From assembly GCF_001456115.1 (NCBI RefSeq), contig NZ_CP013264.1, forward strand, positions 3,738,501 through 3,802,500: a stretch of DNA of 64,000 bases, in the 5' to 3' direction. Below are positions 48,424 to 56,877 of the stretch, piece by piece (within the stretch, counting starts at the first letter, position 1; each line of letters begins with the position of its first letter). The DNA comes from Sphingobium baderi (lineage in GTDB: Bacteria; Pseudomonadota; Alphaproteobacteria; Sphingomonadales; Sphingomonadaceae). The notes below the pieces were generated by a model. That model saw only the letters and a list, made by a program, of their open reading frames with translations. It was not told the origin of the DNA and did not search any database. The position numbers were made by a program, and so were the translations under genes.

Positions 48424-48567
48424 GGCCAAGCCCTTCGACTGACTGCTTGCTCAGGATAAACTTGGCCTCGGGCCAAGTCGAAGACCCGTATCGAAGGATC
48501 TTGCGCGACATCAGTCCTTCGGCACGCCATTTCGACAAGCTCAGCGGCTACTCAGGACGAATGGGGG
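48424..48567. repeat. Cluster of REP-like palindromes
   Basis: GGCCAAG 48424-48430 is inverted as CTTGGCC 48461-48467. ATTTCGACAAGCTCAGCGG and CTCAGGACGAATGGGG follow at 48528-48567, like the element at 3861. The 416-base gap 48327-48742 contains this cluster and no convincing gene. Confidence 0.65.
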
Positions 48568-48742
48568 TGAGGAAAGCGGCCATTCCGCAATCCACCCAAA
48601 ACCGCAATCCGGCTCAAATTTTATTTGCCGCCTTTCATAAGCCCCTTCTCTCCAAGGCCGCGTACCCATGACCAATGGCGGCCATGAGGCGGAGTTTATG
48701 GGGTTGGCAGACACGTTGCCATTCGCGCATGAGGGGCGGAGA

Positions 48743-49069
48743 ATGACCACAGCCATCATCTATATCACAGCAGCCATCGCCGAAATTGCCGGTTGTTTTG
48801 CCTTCTGGGCCTGGTTGCGGCTGGACAGGTCGCCGCTCTGGCTGGTTCCCGGCTGCCTTTCGCTGGCCCTGTTCGCCTGGCTGCTGACGCTGGTCGATAC
48901 CAGCCATGCAGGCCGAGCCTATGCGGCCTATGGCGGCATATACATCACATCCGCGCTGCTGTGGCTGTGGATGGCGGAAGACGTGCGGCCCGATCGCTGG
49001 GATCTGGGGGGCGCTACGCTCTGCCTCATCGGCGCGGCCGTCATCCTGCTCGGCCCGCATCGAACCTAG
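48743..49069 (+). CDS. YnfA family membrane protein (UPF0060)
   Basis: The 108-residue product has four hydrophobic helices and the YnfA pattern [39 protein letters not shown] and [32 protein letters not shown] segments. Members resemble small multidrug-type exporters; function is not firmly known. ATG 48743 follows GAGGGGCGGAGA; the frame upstream is repeat-derived sequence. Confidence 0.9.
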   Translation: MTTAIIYITAAIAEIAGCFAFWAWLRLDRSPLWLVPGCLSLALFAWLLTLVDTSHAGRAYAAYGGIYITSALLWLWMAEDVRPDRWDLGGATLCLIGAAVILLGPHRT

Positions 49070-49074
49070 CGCCT

Positions 49075-49575
49075 TCACTCCACCGGGACGAAGGCGCCCT
49101 TTTCGCGGTCCTTGACGACATGCGCGGCGGGAAAGACCGATCCGCTCATCGTGATATAGACGCCCGGCTGCGCCACCTGCACCGTGGCGAAGGCCATGCC
49201 GAGGTTGAAGCTCGCGTCGCTCTCACCGAAACGCGCGGGGGCGAGCGCGCCGACCAGCACCACCGTCTTGCCGGGAATATCGGCCAGCACCCTGGCGGTT
49301 TCCGTCATCGTGTCGGTGCCGTGGGTGATGACGATGTGGCTTTCGTGGGCCGCGACGACGCGGGCGCGGATATGAGCGCGGTCGGCATCGTCCAGTTCCA
49401 GACTGTCCTTGCGGGTCACTTCCTCGATGCGGAAGGGGCGTTTGACGCGGGCGATCTCCAGCAGCTTGGCGACCACGGTTTCGCCCACCTGATAATCGGA
49501 GAGCGCGTCGAAATAGATTTTGTCGATCGTGCCGCCGGTGGTGAGGAGGAGGATGGGCGTGTCGGGGGACAACAT
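49075..49575 (-). CDS. Single-domain asparaginase-like protein
   Basis: The 166-residue product matches only the N-terminal catalytic domain of type I/II asparaginases: ILLLTTGGTIDKIYFDA (nucleophile Thr), VITHGTDTMTETARVLA (second catalytic Thr-Asp with Lys absent here), and VLVGALAPARFGESDASFN. The C-terminal domain of full enzymes (about 330 residues) is missing, yet start and stop look normal, so this is a short family rather than a truncation. Activity on asparagine is uncertain. Confidence 0.82.
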   Translation of the reverse strand: MLSPDTPILLLTTGGTIDKIYFDALSDYQVGETVVAKLLEIARVKRPFRIEEVTRKDSLELDDADRAHIRARVVAAHESHIVITHGTDTMTETARVLADIPGKTVVLVGALAPARFGESDASFNLGMAFATVQVAQPGVYITMSGSVFPAAHVVKDREKGAFVPVE

Positions 49576-49606
49576 GGGAAGCTCCAGAAATTGAGTGAGG
49601 CGTCCT

Positions 49607-50422
49607 CTAGCCGCCCCGCGCCATGGCCTCGCCCCGGTCGCGGGCGGCGGTCAGCGTGTCGGTCAGCAGCCTGAGCAGGCGATCGTCGGCGTCGAGCACA
49701 TTGAGACCCTCCCGCGTCATGCCACCGGGACTGGCGACGCGGTCGGCCAGCGCGCCGGGGCCGTCGCTGGCGCGGGCTGCCATGCTGGCGGAACCCTCCA
49801 CCGTGGCCAGCGCCATGCGCGCGGCCTGATCGGCGGGCAGGCCCAGCGCCTCCCCCGCCCGCGCCAGCGCGTCGATGAAGCGGAACAGGAAAGCGGGGCC
49901 ACAGCCGGACAGCGCGGTCACTTCATTGAACTGCCCCTCATCGGCCATCCATTCGGCAAGGCCGAGCGGCGCGATAAGCGCGGTTATGGCCGCACGGGCT
50001 TCATCCGGCGTCGCGGCGTCGGTGTAGAGCGCCGTCACGCCCTGCCCTATGCCCACGGGCAGGTTCGGCATGGCGCGCACCAGGGCGCGGGCGGCGGGGA
50101 AATGCCCGCGCAAATCGTTGAGCGGCGTGCCCGCGAGGATCGAGACGATGCGCGTCTCTTCCCCGCAGAGCGGCGCGAGGGACGCGGCGACATCGGCGAT
50201 CTGATAGGGCTTCATCCCCAGCAGAACGGTGGTTCCGGCCGGCAGGGCGGCGGGATAATCGCTTACCACCCGCACGCCTTCGGCTACCGGCTTTCCGCTG
50301 GGGCGCAGCACGATGACCCGGGCCGGATCGAGGCCGCAATCAAGCCAGCGAGCCAACATCTGCCCCGCCATATTGCCGCAACCGACGAGGAACAGGTGGT
50401 CGGGCCATTTGATGTCGGTCAT
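49607..50422 (-). CDS. proC: Pyrroline-5-carboxylate reductase
   Basis: ProC reduces pyrroline-5-carboxylate to proline with NAD(P)H. The 271-residue sequence has the Rossmann motif FLVGCGNMAGQMLARWL, VLLGMKPYQIADVAA, MPNLPVGIGQGVTALY and the C-terminal signature ALSGCGPAFLFRFIDALA with VASPGGMTREGLNVL. It is 9 bases downstream of the YbjN-like gene on the same strand. Confidence 0.94.
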   Translation of the reverse strand: MTDIKWPDHLFLVGCGNMAGQMLARWLDCGLDPARVIVLRPSGKPVAEGVRVVSDYPAALPAGTTVLLGMKPYQIADVAASLAPLCGEETRIVSILAGTPLNDLRGHFPAARALVRAMPNLPVGIGQGVTALYTDAATPDEARAAITALIAPLGLAEWMADEGQFNEVTALSGCGPAFLFRFIDALARAGEALGLPADQAARMALATVEGSASMAARASDGPGALADRVASPGGMTREGLNVLDADDRLLRLLTDTLTAARDRGEAMARGG

Positions 50423-50431
50423 GGGATGCGT

Positions 50432-50938
50432 TCAGGCTTCGCCGCGGGTTTCGATGAGGCTGGCGGAGATCGCTTCAGATGGCGTTTTGCCACCCCACAG
50501 GACGAACTGGAACACGGGATAGAAACGCTCGCACTCGTCAATGGCGGTTTCGACCAGAACCTGCGCCTGATCGAGCGTCAGCGTGCCCCCTGCGCCAAGC
50601 AATGCCCCGTGGCGGAACAGGACGATGCCGCTCGACGACCACAGTTCGAAATGACCCAGCCAAAGCTGTTCGTTGATCAGGGCCAGCGTTTCATGGATCG
50701 CGGCCCGCTTTTCATCCGCCACGCGAATGTCGGGCAAGGCCAGAAGCTGAAGCACCTGATCCTCGTCCCGCCAGATGCCGCGCAGCTCATATTGCGCCCA
50801 TGAACCCTGGGTGCTGGCGACGATCTCATCCTCGCCCATCTGGTCGAAGCTCCAGCCATGCGCCTCGAAATAGGCGGCCAGCATATCAATCGGGGCCGCT
50901 TCCTGCCCGCCATTTTCAAATTCGTCGGCGTCCATCAT
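50432..50938 (-). CDS. YbjN domain protein
   Basis: The 168-residue protein fits the YbjN family: PIDMLAAYFEAHGWSFDQMG, QVLQLLALPDIRV, IHETLALINEQLWLGHFEL and GIVLFRHGALLGAGG. YbjN homologues resemble type III secretion chaperones in fold and influence stress and motility in enterobacteria; the role here is unknown. It lies between ubiK and proC, all minus strand. Confidence 0.87.
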   Translation of the reverse strand: MMDADEFENGGQEAAPIDMLAAYFEAHGWSFDQMGEDEIVASTQGSWAQYELRGIWRDEDQVLQLLALPDIRVADEKRAAIHETLALINEQLWLGHFELWSSSGIVLFRHGALLGAGGTLTLDQAQVLVETAIDECERFYPVFQFVLWGGKTPSEAISASLIETRGEA

Positions 50939-50987
50939 GTGCGGCCCTTAACATCGGGAACAGTGAAAGGACAGGCGCGAAACGCCG

Positions 50988-51287
50988 TTATTCGGCGTCC
51001 TTCGCCTTGCCCTTGTTCGCGCGGACGGTCTTGGTGACGGGTTCGGGCGCTTTGCCTTCCAGCGCGTCGACGCGGGCTTTCAAAAGCTCCACCTCTTCAC
51101 GGGCGGCGGCGGCCAGCGCCTTGACCGCGTCAAATTCCTCGCGGCTGACGAAATCCATGCCGCCCATCCACTGCTTCGCCTTTTCGCGGGCATTGGACTC
51201 GAACTCGCGGCTCATGCCCGCGACGGTCCCGGCGGCGCCGTTCACCAGCTTGGCAAGGTCGTCGAAAAAGCGGTTTTCGCTCTGCAT
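50988..51287 (-). CDS. ubiK: Ubiquinone biosynthesis accessory factor UbiK-like
   Basis: The 99-residue product begins MQSENRFFDDLAKLVNGAAG and has FVSREEFDAVKALAAAAREE VELLKARVDALE-type coiled coil, the BMFP/UbiK pattern. In Escherichia coli UbiK helps assemble ubiquinone-synthesis proteins. The C-terminus is Lys-rich. ATG 51287 is supported by the conserved N-terminus; codons further upstream are not. tspO lies upstream. Confidence 0.87.
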   Translation of the reverse strand: MQSENRFFDDLAKLVNGAAGTVAGMSREFESNAREKAKQWMGGMDFVSREEFDAVKALAAAAREEVELLKARVDALEGKAPEPVTKTVRANKGKAKDAE

Positions 51288-51333
51288 GATCCTGTCGTCC
51301 TCATTCGCGCCGCCTCCTGTCGGGCGGCAAAAA

Positions 51334-51882
51334 TCATATCTGGGTGCGAAGCGCCGGGACGACAAGGGTTTCTGCGTCCGGGTTCAGCCGGTCGACCTCA
51401 TAGTTGAGGTAAGTGGCAAAGGCCAGCCACAGCAGATAAGGCAGCAGCAGCCATCCCGCCGCCCGGCGAATGCGCTGGAAAAGCGCCGTCGTGACCGCCA
51501 CCAGCACGGTAAGGACAAGGATCAGCGCCAGCGCGTCGCCGACCTGATGCGCGCGGAAGAACAGCGGCGACCAGATCAGGTTCAAGGCGAACTGGATCAG
51601 GAACAGGGCGATGGCAACGCCCCGCCCCCGTGCACCGCGCGCATGGAGCACCATCGCGAAGGCCAGCGCCATCAGGATATAGAGCAGCGTCCAGGCCGCG
51701 CCGAATACCCAGCCGGGCGGCATCAGCTCCGGCTTGGCAAGCGCGGCGAACCAGCGATTGCCATAGCCGCTATTGGCGAGCTTTCCCGACAGGAAACCGA
51801 GAAAGAGGATCGCGGGAACCGTCACCAGCGCCCAGCGCAGATAGGCAAGGCGCAACTGACCGGGCGACGCGATCTGGTTCAT
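51334..51882 (-). CDS. TspO/MBR family protein
   Basis: The 182-residue, five-helix membrane protein has the TspO signature: SGYGNRWFAALAKPELMPPG, WVFGAAWTLLYILMALAF, FLIQFALNLIWSPLFF and LLLPYLLWLAFATYLNYEV. TspO proteins bind tetrapyrroles and other ligands and modulate oxidative-stress responses. ATG 51882 (MNQIAS) is preferred over a GTG two codons upstream. It lies 23 bases after the efflux permease gene. Confidence 0.92.
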   Translation of the reverse strand: MNQIASPGQLRLAYLRWALVTVPAILFLGFLSGKLANSGYGNRWFAALAKPELMPPGWVFGAAWTLLYILMALAFAMVLHARGARGRGVAIALFLIQFALNLIWSPLFFRAHQVGDALALILVLTVLVAVTTALFQRIRRAAGWLLLPYLLWLAFATYLNYEVDRLNPDAETLVVPALRTQI

Positions 51883-51905
51883 CGGCACTTATTCTCCCTG
51901 CCCTC

Positions 51906-54900
51906 TCACTCGGCGGCGTCGGGCGAATCCTTGAGCGCCGAATCCAGCCGCCGTCCCACGGTTTGCGGTGAAACGGTTCGTCCCGCAACCCGCGAATAGA
52001 AGATCGGGATCAGGAAAAGCGTGATGAGCGTGGCCAGCGACACGCCGAACACGACGACCGTGCCGATGCTGTGCCGCGCCGCCGCTCCCGCTCCGCCCCG
52101 GATGACCAGCGGCACCGCCCCGATCACCGTGGCGATGGAGGTCATCAGGATCGGGCGCAGACGGCGGGCCGCCGCCTGTCGGATGGCGTCGGCGACTTCC
52201 AGCCCTTCGTCGCGAAGCTGGTTGGCGAACTCCACGATCAATATGCCGTTTTTCGCGGCCAGCCCCACCAGCATGACGATGCCGATCTGGCTGTAGAGAT
52301 TGATCGACCCCGCCGTCAGCAGGAGGCCCAGCACGCCGCCCGCAACCGCCAGCGGCACCGTGGCGATGATGACGCCGGGATGGATGAAGCTTTCGAACTG
52401 GGCGGCAAGCAGCAGGTAGACGATCAGGATGGTGAGGCCGAATACCAGCCAGATCGACCCGCCGGTTTCGCGCAGCGACTGGCTTTCGCCGCGATAGCCG
52501 ATGGCGAGCACTTCGGGCGACTGGCTCGCCTGCCCTTCCAGCCAGCTGAGCGCCTCGCCCAGCGAAGTGCCGGGCGCAAGCGCGGCGGTCAGCGTAATGG
52601 CCCGCAACTTGTTATAGCGGTTGAGCTGGCGCGGACCGGCGATCTCGCGAACCGTGACGACCGACGAAAGCGGGATGAGCGCGCCGCTGCGCGAGCGGAC
52701 CTGGATGCGTTCAAGATCGGCAAGCGTCTGGCGGCCTTCCTTTTCGGCCTGCACCAGCACGCGATATTCCTCGCCCCGGTCGACATAGGTGGTGACGCGG
52801 CGGGAACCGAGCAGGCTCTGCAAGGCCTGGCTGATGTCGTTGATCGACACGCCCAGATCGCCTGCGCGCTGCTGATTCACGTCGATCCGCATCTGCGGCT
52901 TGGTTTCCTTATAGTCGGAATCGAGGTTGATGAGGCCAGGGTTCGAAGCCGCCGCCGCCATGATCCGGTCGCGCGCGGCGGCCAGCCCTTCATAGGTGGC
53001 GCCCGCGATGACAAGGTTGACCGGCAGGCCGCGCCCCCGCCCAAGGCCGGATCGGGCGGCGGCGTTGCCGCGCACGCCTGGCTGCTGGGCAATCACCTTG
53101 TTGATGGCGTCGGCGACCTGCGCGGTGGTGAGGTGACGGTCCTCCCACGGACGAAGAAAGGCGATGACATTGCCGCTGTTGAAATCGTCGCTGCCCCCGA
53201 AACCGGCGGGCGCGCGGAGAAGCAATTGCTGGAGCGCGCCGTCCTTCACCAGCGGCGTCAGATCCTTTTCGATCCGATCCATATAGACGGTCATCCGGTC
53301 AAAGCCGGTGCCTTCGGCAGCCATCACCTGTCCCTGGACGACGCCAGTGTCCTCTTCCGGGGCCAGTTCATTGGGCAAGAGGGTGAAAGCCGCGCCCGAA
53401 AGCGCCAGGAACAGAGCCACGCCCAGCAGGGGAAGCAGCGGCTTGCCCAACACCCTGTCCAGCCACCGGGCATAGCCCGCCTCCAGCCGCTGGAAACGGG
53501 CGTCGATCCAGCGCGCCAGCCGACCGCGCTCGGCCGTCTTGAGCAGCTTGGAGCAGAGCATGGGCGCAAGGCTGAGCGATATGAAGCCGGAAAAGGCGAT
53601 GGCCGCGACCATGGCGATGGCAAGTTCGCGGAACAGCAGGCCCGTCTGTCCGGCGAGGAACATGACCGGCACGAACACCGCGCAAACCACCAGCGTAGTG
53701 GAGATGATGGCGAAACCCACCTGCCGCGTGCCGAGATAGGCCGCGACCAGCGGATCGTCGCCCTGTTCGATGCGGTGATAGACATTCTCCAGCACGACGA
53801 TGGCGTCGTCCACGACAAGGCCAATGGCGAGCACGAATGCGAGCAGCGTCAGCAGGTTGATCGACAGGCCGCACAGCCACATGACCGCGCAGGTCGCGAG
53901 CAGGCAGATCGGCACCGTTACGGCAGGCACAAGCGTGGCGCGCACCGATCCCAGAAACAGGAAAATGACCAGCACGACCAGCAACGCCGCCTCGATCAGC
54001 GTGTCATAGACATTTTCGATCGCGCGGCTGATGAACAGGGATTCGTCGGACCCGATGGCGATACGCATCCCCTGCGGCACGGTCGGTTCCAGTTCCTTGA
54101 TGAGCGCCTTCGCCCTTTCCGCGACCTCCAGCGTGTTCGCCCCGGACTGGCGGACAATACCCAGACCCACCGCATTGCCGCCATTGGCGCGGAACATGTT
54201 ATAGGGGTCTTCCGCGCCCGTTTCGATCCGGGCCACGTCGCCCAGCTTCACCTGATAGCCGTCATCGCCGCGCCCTACGACAAGCTGCGCGAACTGGGCG
54301 GGCGTGACGAAGGGCCGCTCGACGCGCAGGGTCTGGTTCTGGTCCTTCGATTCGAAACGGCCCGCGGGCAGTTCCACATTCTGCGCCCGCAGCGCAGCTT
54401 CCACATCGGCAGGAGTCAGGCCGAAAGCGGCCAGCTTTTCCGCGTTGAACCAGATACGGGTGGACGGACGCGCTTCCCCGCTGATGAACACGCGGGCGAC
54501 GCCGTCAATGGCGGAAAAACGGTCGGAAATATTGCGGTCGACATAGTCGCTGATCTGGATGCTATTCCAGCCGGGACGCGCAAAGGTGAGATAGAGAATG
54601 GGCCGGGAATCCGCATCCACCTTACGGATTTCGGGAGCCAGCGCATCTTCGGGCAAATCCTCCACCGCCGCGCTCACGCGGTCGCGCACGTCGTTGGCGG
54701 CGGAATCGATGTCGCGGGACGGGCTGAATTCGATATTGATGTCCGACCGTCCGTCCTGCGAAGTGGAGGTGATGGTCTGGATGCCCTGCACGCCTGCGAT
54801 GGAATCTTCCAGAAGCTGCGTGATGCGGTTTTCCACGACGGAGGCCGCCGCGCCGGTATAGGTGGTTTCGACCGACACGATCGGCGGGTCCGTGTCGGGA

Positions 54901-55010
54901 TATTCGCGCACCGACAGGCTGAGATAGCCGACCAGCCCGACAATGCAGAGCAACACCGCGACCACCGCGGCAAAGACCGGGCGGCGGACGGAAAGGTCGG
55001 AAAGCTGCAC
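51906..55010 (-). CDS. RND family multidrug efflux permease
   Basis: The 1034-residue proton-driven exporter begins (GTG) QLSDLSVRRPVFAAVVAVLL. It has two periplasmic porter domains, the proton-relay pair in LAIGLVVDDAIVVLENVYHR, and the twelve-helix arrangement of the HAE1 family. GSDESLFISRAIENVYDTLI and AQFESFIHPGVIIATVPLAV are typical. The adaptor gene ends 11 bases upstream. An outer-membrane channel gene is not in the window. Confidence 0.96.
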   Translation of the reverse strand: MQLSDLSVRRPVFAAVVAVLLCIVGLVGYLSLSVREYPDTDPPIVSVETTYTGAAASVVENRITQLLEDSIAGVQGIQTITSTSQDGRSDINIEFSPSRDIDSAANDVRDRVSAAVEDLPEDALAPEIRKVDADSRPILYLTFARPGWNSIQISDYVDRNISDRFSAIDGVARVFISGEARPSTRIWFNAEKLAAFGLTPADVEAALRAQNVELPAGRFESKDQNQTLRVERPFVTPAQFAQLVVGRGDDGYQVKLGDVARIETGAEDPYNMFRANGGNAVGLGIVRQSGANTLEVAERAKALIKELEPTVPQGMRIAIGSDESLFISRAIENVYDTLIEAALLVVLVIFLFLGSVRATLVPAVTVPICLLATCAVMWLCGLSINLLTLLAFVLAIGLVVDDAIVVLENVYHRIEQGDDPLVAAYLGTRQVGFAIISTTLVVCAVFVPVMFLAGQTGLLFRELAIAMVAAIAFSGFISLSLAPMLCSKLLKTAERGRLARWIDARFQRLEAGYARWLDRVLGKPLLPLLGVALFLALSGAAFTLLPNELAPEEDTGVVQGQVMAAEGTGFDRMTVYMDRIEKDLTPLVKDGALQQLLLRAPAGFGGSDDFNSGNVIAFLRPWEDRHLTTAQVADAINKVIAQQPGVRGNAAARSGLGRGRGLPVNLVIAGATYEGLAAARDRIMAAAASNPGLINLDSDYKETKPQMRIDVNQQRAGDLGVSINDISQALQSLLGSRRVTTYVDRGEEYRVLVQAEKEGRQTLADLERIQVRSRSGALIPLSSVVTVREIAGPRQLNRYNKLRAITLTAALAPGTSLGEALSWLEGQASQSPEVLAIGYRGESQSLRETGGSIWLVFGLTILIVYLLLAAQFESFIHPGVIIATVPLAVAGGVLGLLLTAGSINLYSQIGIVMLVGLAAKNGILIVEFANQLRDEGLEVADAIRQAAARRLRPILMTSIATVIGAVPLVIRGGAGAAARHSIGTVVVFGVSLATLITLFLIPIFYSRVAGRTVSPQTVGRRLDSALKDSPDAAE

Positions 55011-55021
55011 CGCCCGTCCCG

Positions 55022-56068
55022 TCAGCGCGCCGGGGCGGCGGTGGGGGCTTTTGCGCCCTCCATCCGCACGGGGACGCCATCGGTCAGCTTGACGACGCCA
55101 TCCGTCACCACGACCTGTCCCGCCTTTACGCCATCCAATATTTCAACGAGGCCGTTCTGACGCAGACCGGTGCGGACATCGGTGCGCTTCACCTTGCCAT
55201 CCTGCACGATGAAGATCGACCGCTGCTCGCCATCGCCCACCACCGCGAGTTCCGGCACGGCGAGCGACTGGCGCTGGCGCGCGATGACGCTGACGGTCAT
55301 CAACATCCCCGGTTTCAGTGCACGGTCGGGATTGGGCAGGATCGCCCGGACTTTCACCGCGCGGGTGGCGGGATCGACCACGGGATCGATGGTGGCGATG
55401 GCGCCGCTGAAGGGCCGGTCGGGCCATGCGGCCGACACCGCCTTGATCGCCTGCCCCTGCCGGATCAGGGAGAGCTGGGTTTCGGGTACGGTGAAGTCGA
55501 GCTTGATCCGCGAAATATCGCTGACCGTCGCGATGGGGGTGCCCGCCGAGATGATGGCGCCGACCGAGACGGTCCGCAGGCTGGCCCAGCCCGAAAAGGG
55601 CGCGCGGATGACACGGTCGCCGATCGACGCCTTGGCCAGTTGGGCATTGGCAAGCGCGGCGTTGGCGGCGGCGACCTGCTGATCGAAGGTCGCGGTGGTG
55701 GCGAAGCCCCGCGCCTTGAGCGCCTTGATCCGATCAAGTTGCTGACGCGCTTCCAGCGCCTGCGCCTGCGCGGCGGCGAGTTGCGCCTGTTCCTGCCCCT
55801 GGGCCAGCGTGGCGATGATCTGCCCCCGCTTCACGAAGCCGCCGTCGGAGAAGTTCAGCGCCGTGATGCGCTGCGTCACCGGGGCGGACAGCACCACCTG
55901 TTCATTGGCGAGCGCGGTGCCGACCGCCGCCACATCGTCGGAAAAAGTGGCGCTGCCTATGGGCGCGGCTTCGACCAGCGCGGCGGGCCGCGGCTTTGCA
56001 TCCTGTTTCTTGCCGCAGCCGGTCAAGCCAAGGGAAAGGCACAGGAACAGAGCTACGGGAAAACGCAT
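55022..56068 (-). CDS. RND efflux periplasmic adaptor (membrane fusion protein)
   Basis: The 348-residue lipoprotein starts MRFPVALFLCLSLGLTGC (LTGC lipobox). It has the lipoyl/hairpin pattern: SDGGFVKRGQIIATLAQGQE, a coiled-coil hairpin (about 105-150), VIRAPFSGWASLRTVSVGAI, and a beta-barrel region with TFVPETQLSL-like DFTVPETQLSLIRQGQAI. It links the permease to an outer-membrane channel. ATG 56068 is chosen for the signal peptide. Confidence 0.95.
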   Translation of the reverse strand: MRFPVALFLCLSLGLTGCGKKQDAKPRPAALVEAAPIGSATFSDDVAAVGTALANEQVVLSAPVTQRITALNFSDGGFVKRGQIIATLAQGQEQAQLAAAQAQALEARQQLDRIKALKARGFATTATFDQQVAAANAALANAQLAKASIGDRVIRAPFSGWASLRTVSVGAIISAGTPIATVSDISRIKLDFTVPETQLSLIRQGQAIKAVSAAWPDRPFSGAIATIDPVVDPATRAVKVRAILPNPDRALKPGMLMTVSVIARQRQSLAVPELAVVGDGEQRSIFIVQDGKVKRTDVRTGLRQNGLVEILDGVKAGQVVVTDGVVKLTDGVPVRMEGAKAPTAAPAR

Positions 56069-56136
56069 GGAAAGGGAGCTAGCGGCCCTTGAGACGCGAC
56101 ACAACAGATGCTTTTGTCGCAAAATGTAACAGCCGG

Positions 56137-56877
56137 TCACAGGCCGTCTTTGCGGGCATGGAGCAGGAACTCCACATTGCCCTGCGGGCCGGTGATGGGG
56201 CTGGGCGTGATGCCTTCGACCCGCCAGCCCTGCATCTCCACCCAGGCGCGCACTTCCACGCACACGCGATCATGCACGGCGGAATCGCGGACGACGCCGC
56301 CCTTGCTCACTTCTTCCCGCCCCGCCTCGAACTGCGGCTTGATGAGGGCGACCAGCATCGCGCCGGAAGACGCGAAAGTCATGGGCCTTTCCAAAACCTT
56401 GGCAAGCGAAATGAAGCTGGCGTCGCAAACGATGATCTGGACGGGTTCAGGGATGTGGCTGGCGGTCAGGATACGGGCGCTGGTTTGTTCATGCACGATG
56501 ACGCGCGGGTCGGAACGCAGCTTCCACGCAAGCTGGTTGGTGCCGCTGTCCACCGCATAGACCCGCGCCGCGCCCTTCGCCAGCAGCACGTCGGTGAAGC
56601 CGCCGGTCGAACTGCCCACGTCGATGGCCACAAGGCCGGTCACGTCGATGGCGAAATGGTCGAGAGCGTGGGCCAGCTTGATCCCGCCGCGCGACACCCA
56701 TGGATGATCGCGGCCGCGCACGTCGAGGGGGGCATCGGGCGCGACCTGCTGCCCGGCTTTCTCGACCTTCCTGTCATTGAGGAACACATGGCCCGCCAGG
56801 ATGAGCGCCTGCGCGCGGGCGCGGCTTTCGGCCAGGCCCCGATCGACGAGAAGCTGATCGGCGCGCACCTTCGCCAT
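56137..56877 (-). CDS. tlyA: TlyA family rRNA methyltransferase
   Basis: The 246-residue product has an N-terminal S4 RNA-binding domain (KVRADQLLVDRGLAESRARA QALI-type), the SAM loop VAIDVGSSTGGFTDVLLAKG and the FtsJ-like fold with LIKPQFEAGREEV. TlyA methylates 2'-hydroxyls of 16S/23S rRNA cytidines; some members are called hemolysins. Its ATG overlaps the dsbD stop (TGATG). Confidence 0.93.
   Translation of the reverse strand: MAKVRADQLLVDRGLAESRARAQALILAGHVFLNDRKVEKAGQQVAPDAPLDVRGRDHPWVSRGGIKLAHALDHFAIDVTGLVAIDVGSSTGGFTDVLLAKGAARVYAVDSGTNQLAWKLRSDPRVIVHEQTSARILTASHIPEPVQIIVCDASFISLAKVLERPMTFASSGAMLVALIKPQFEAGREEVSKGGVVRDSAVHDRVCVEVRAWVEMQGWRVEGITPSPITGPQGNVEFLLHARKDGL

Noticed and set aside
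52071..55160. 1029-codon open frame on the plus strand opposite the RND permease
   Set aside because: It is the antisense shadow of a clear efflux gene, rich in Arg, His, Gln and Gly with no domain, as expected for reverse frames in GC-rich coding DNA.
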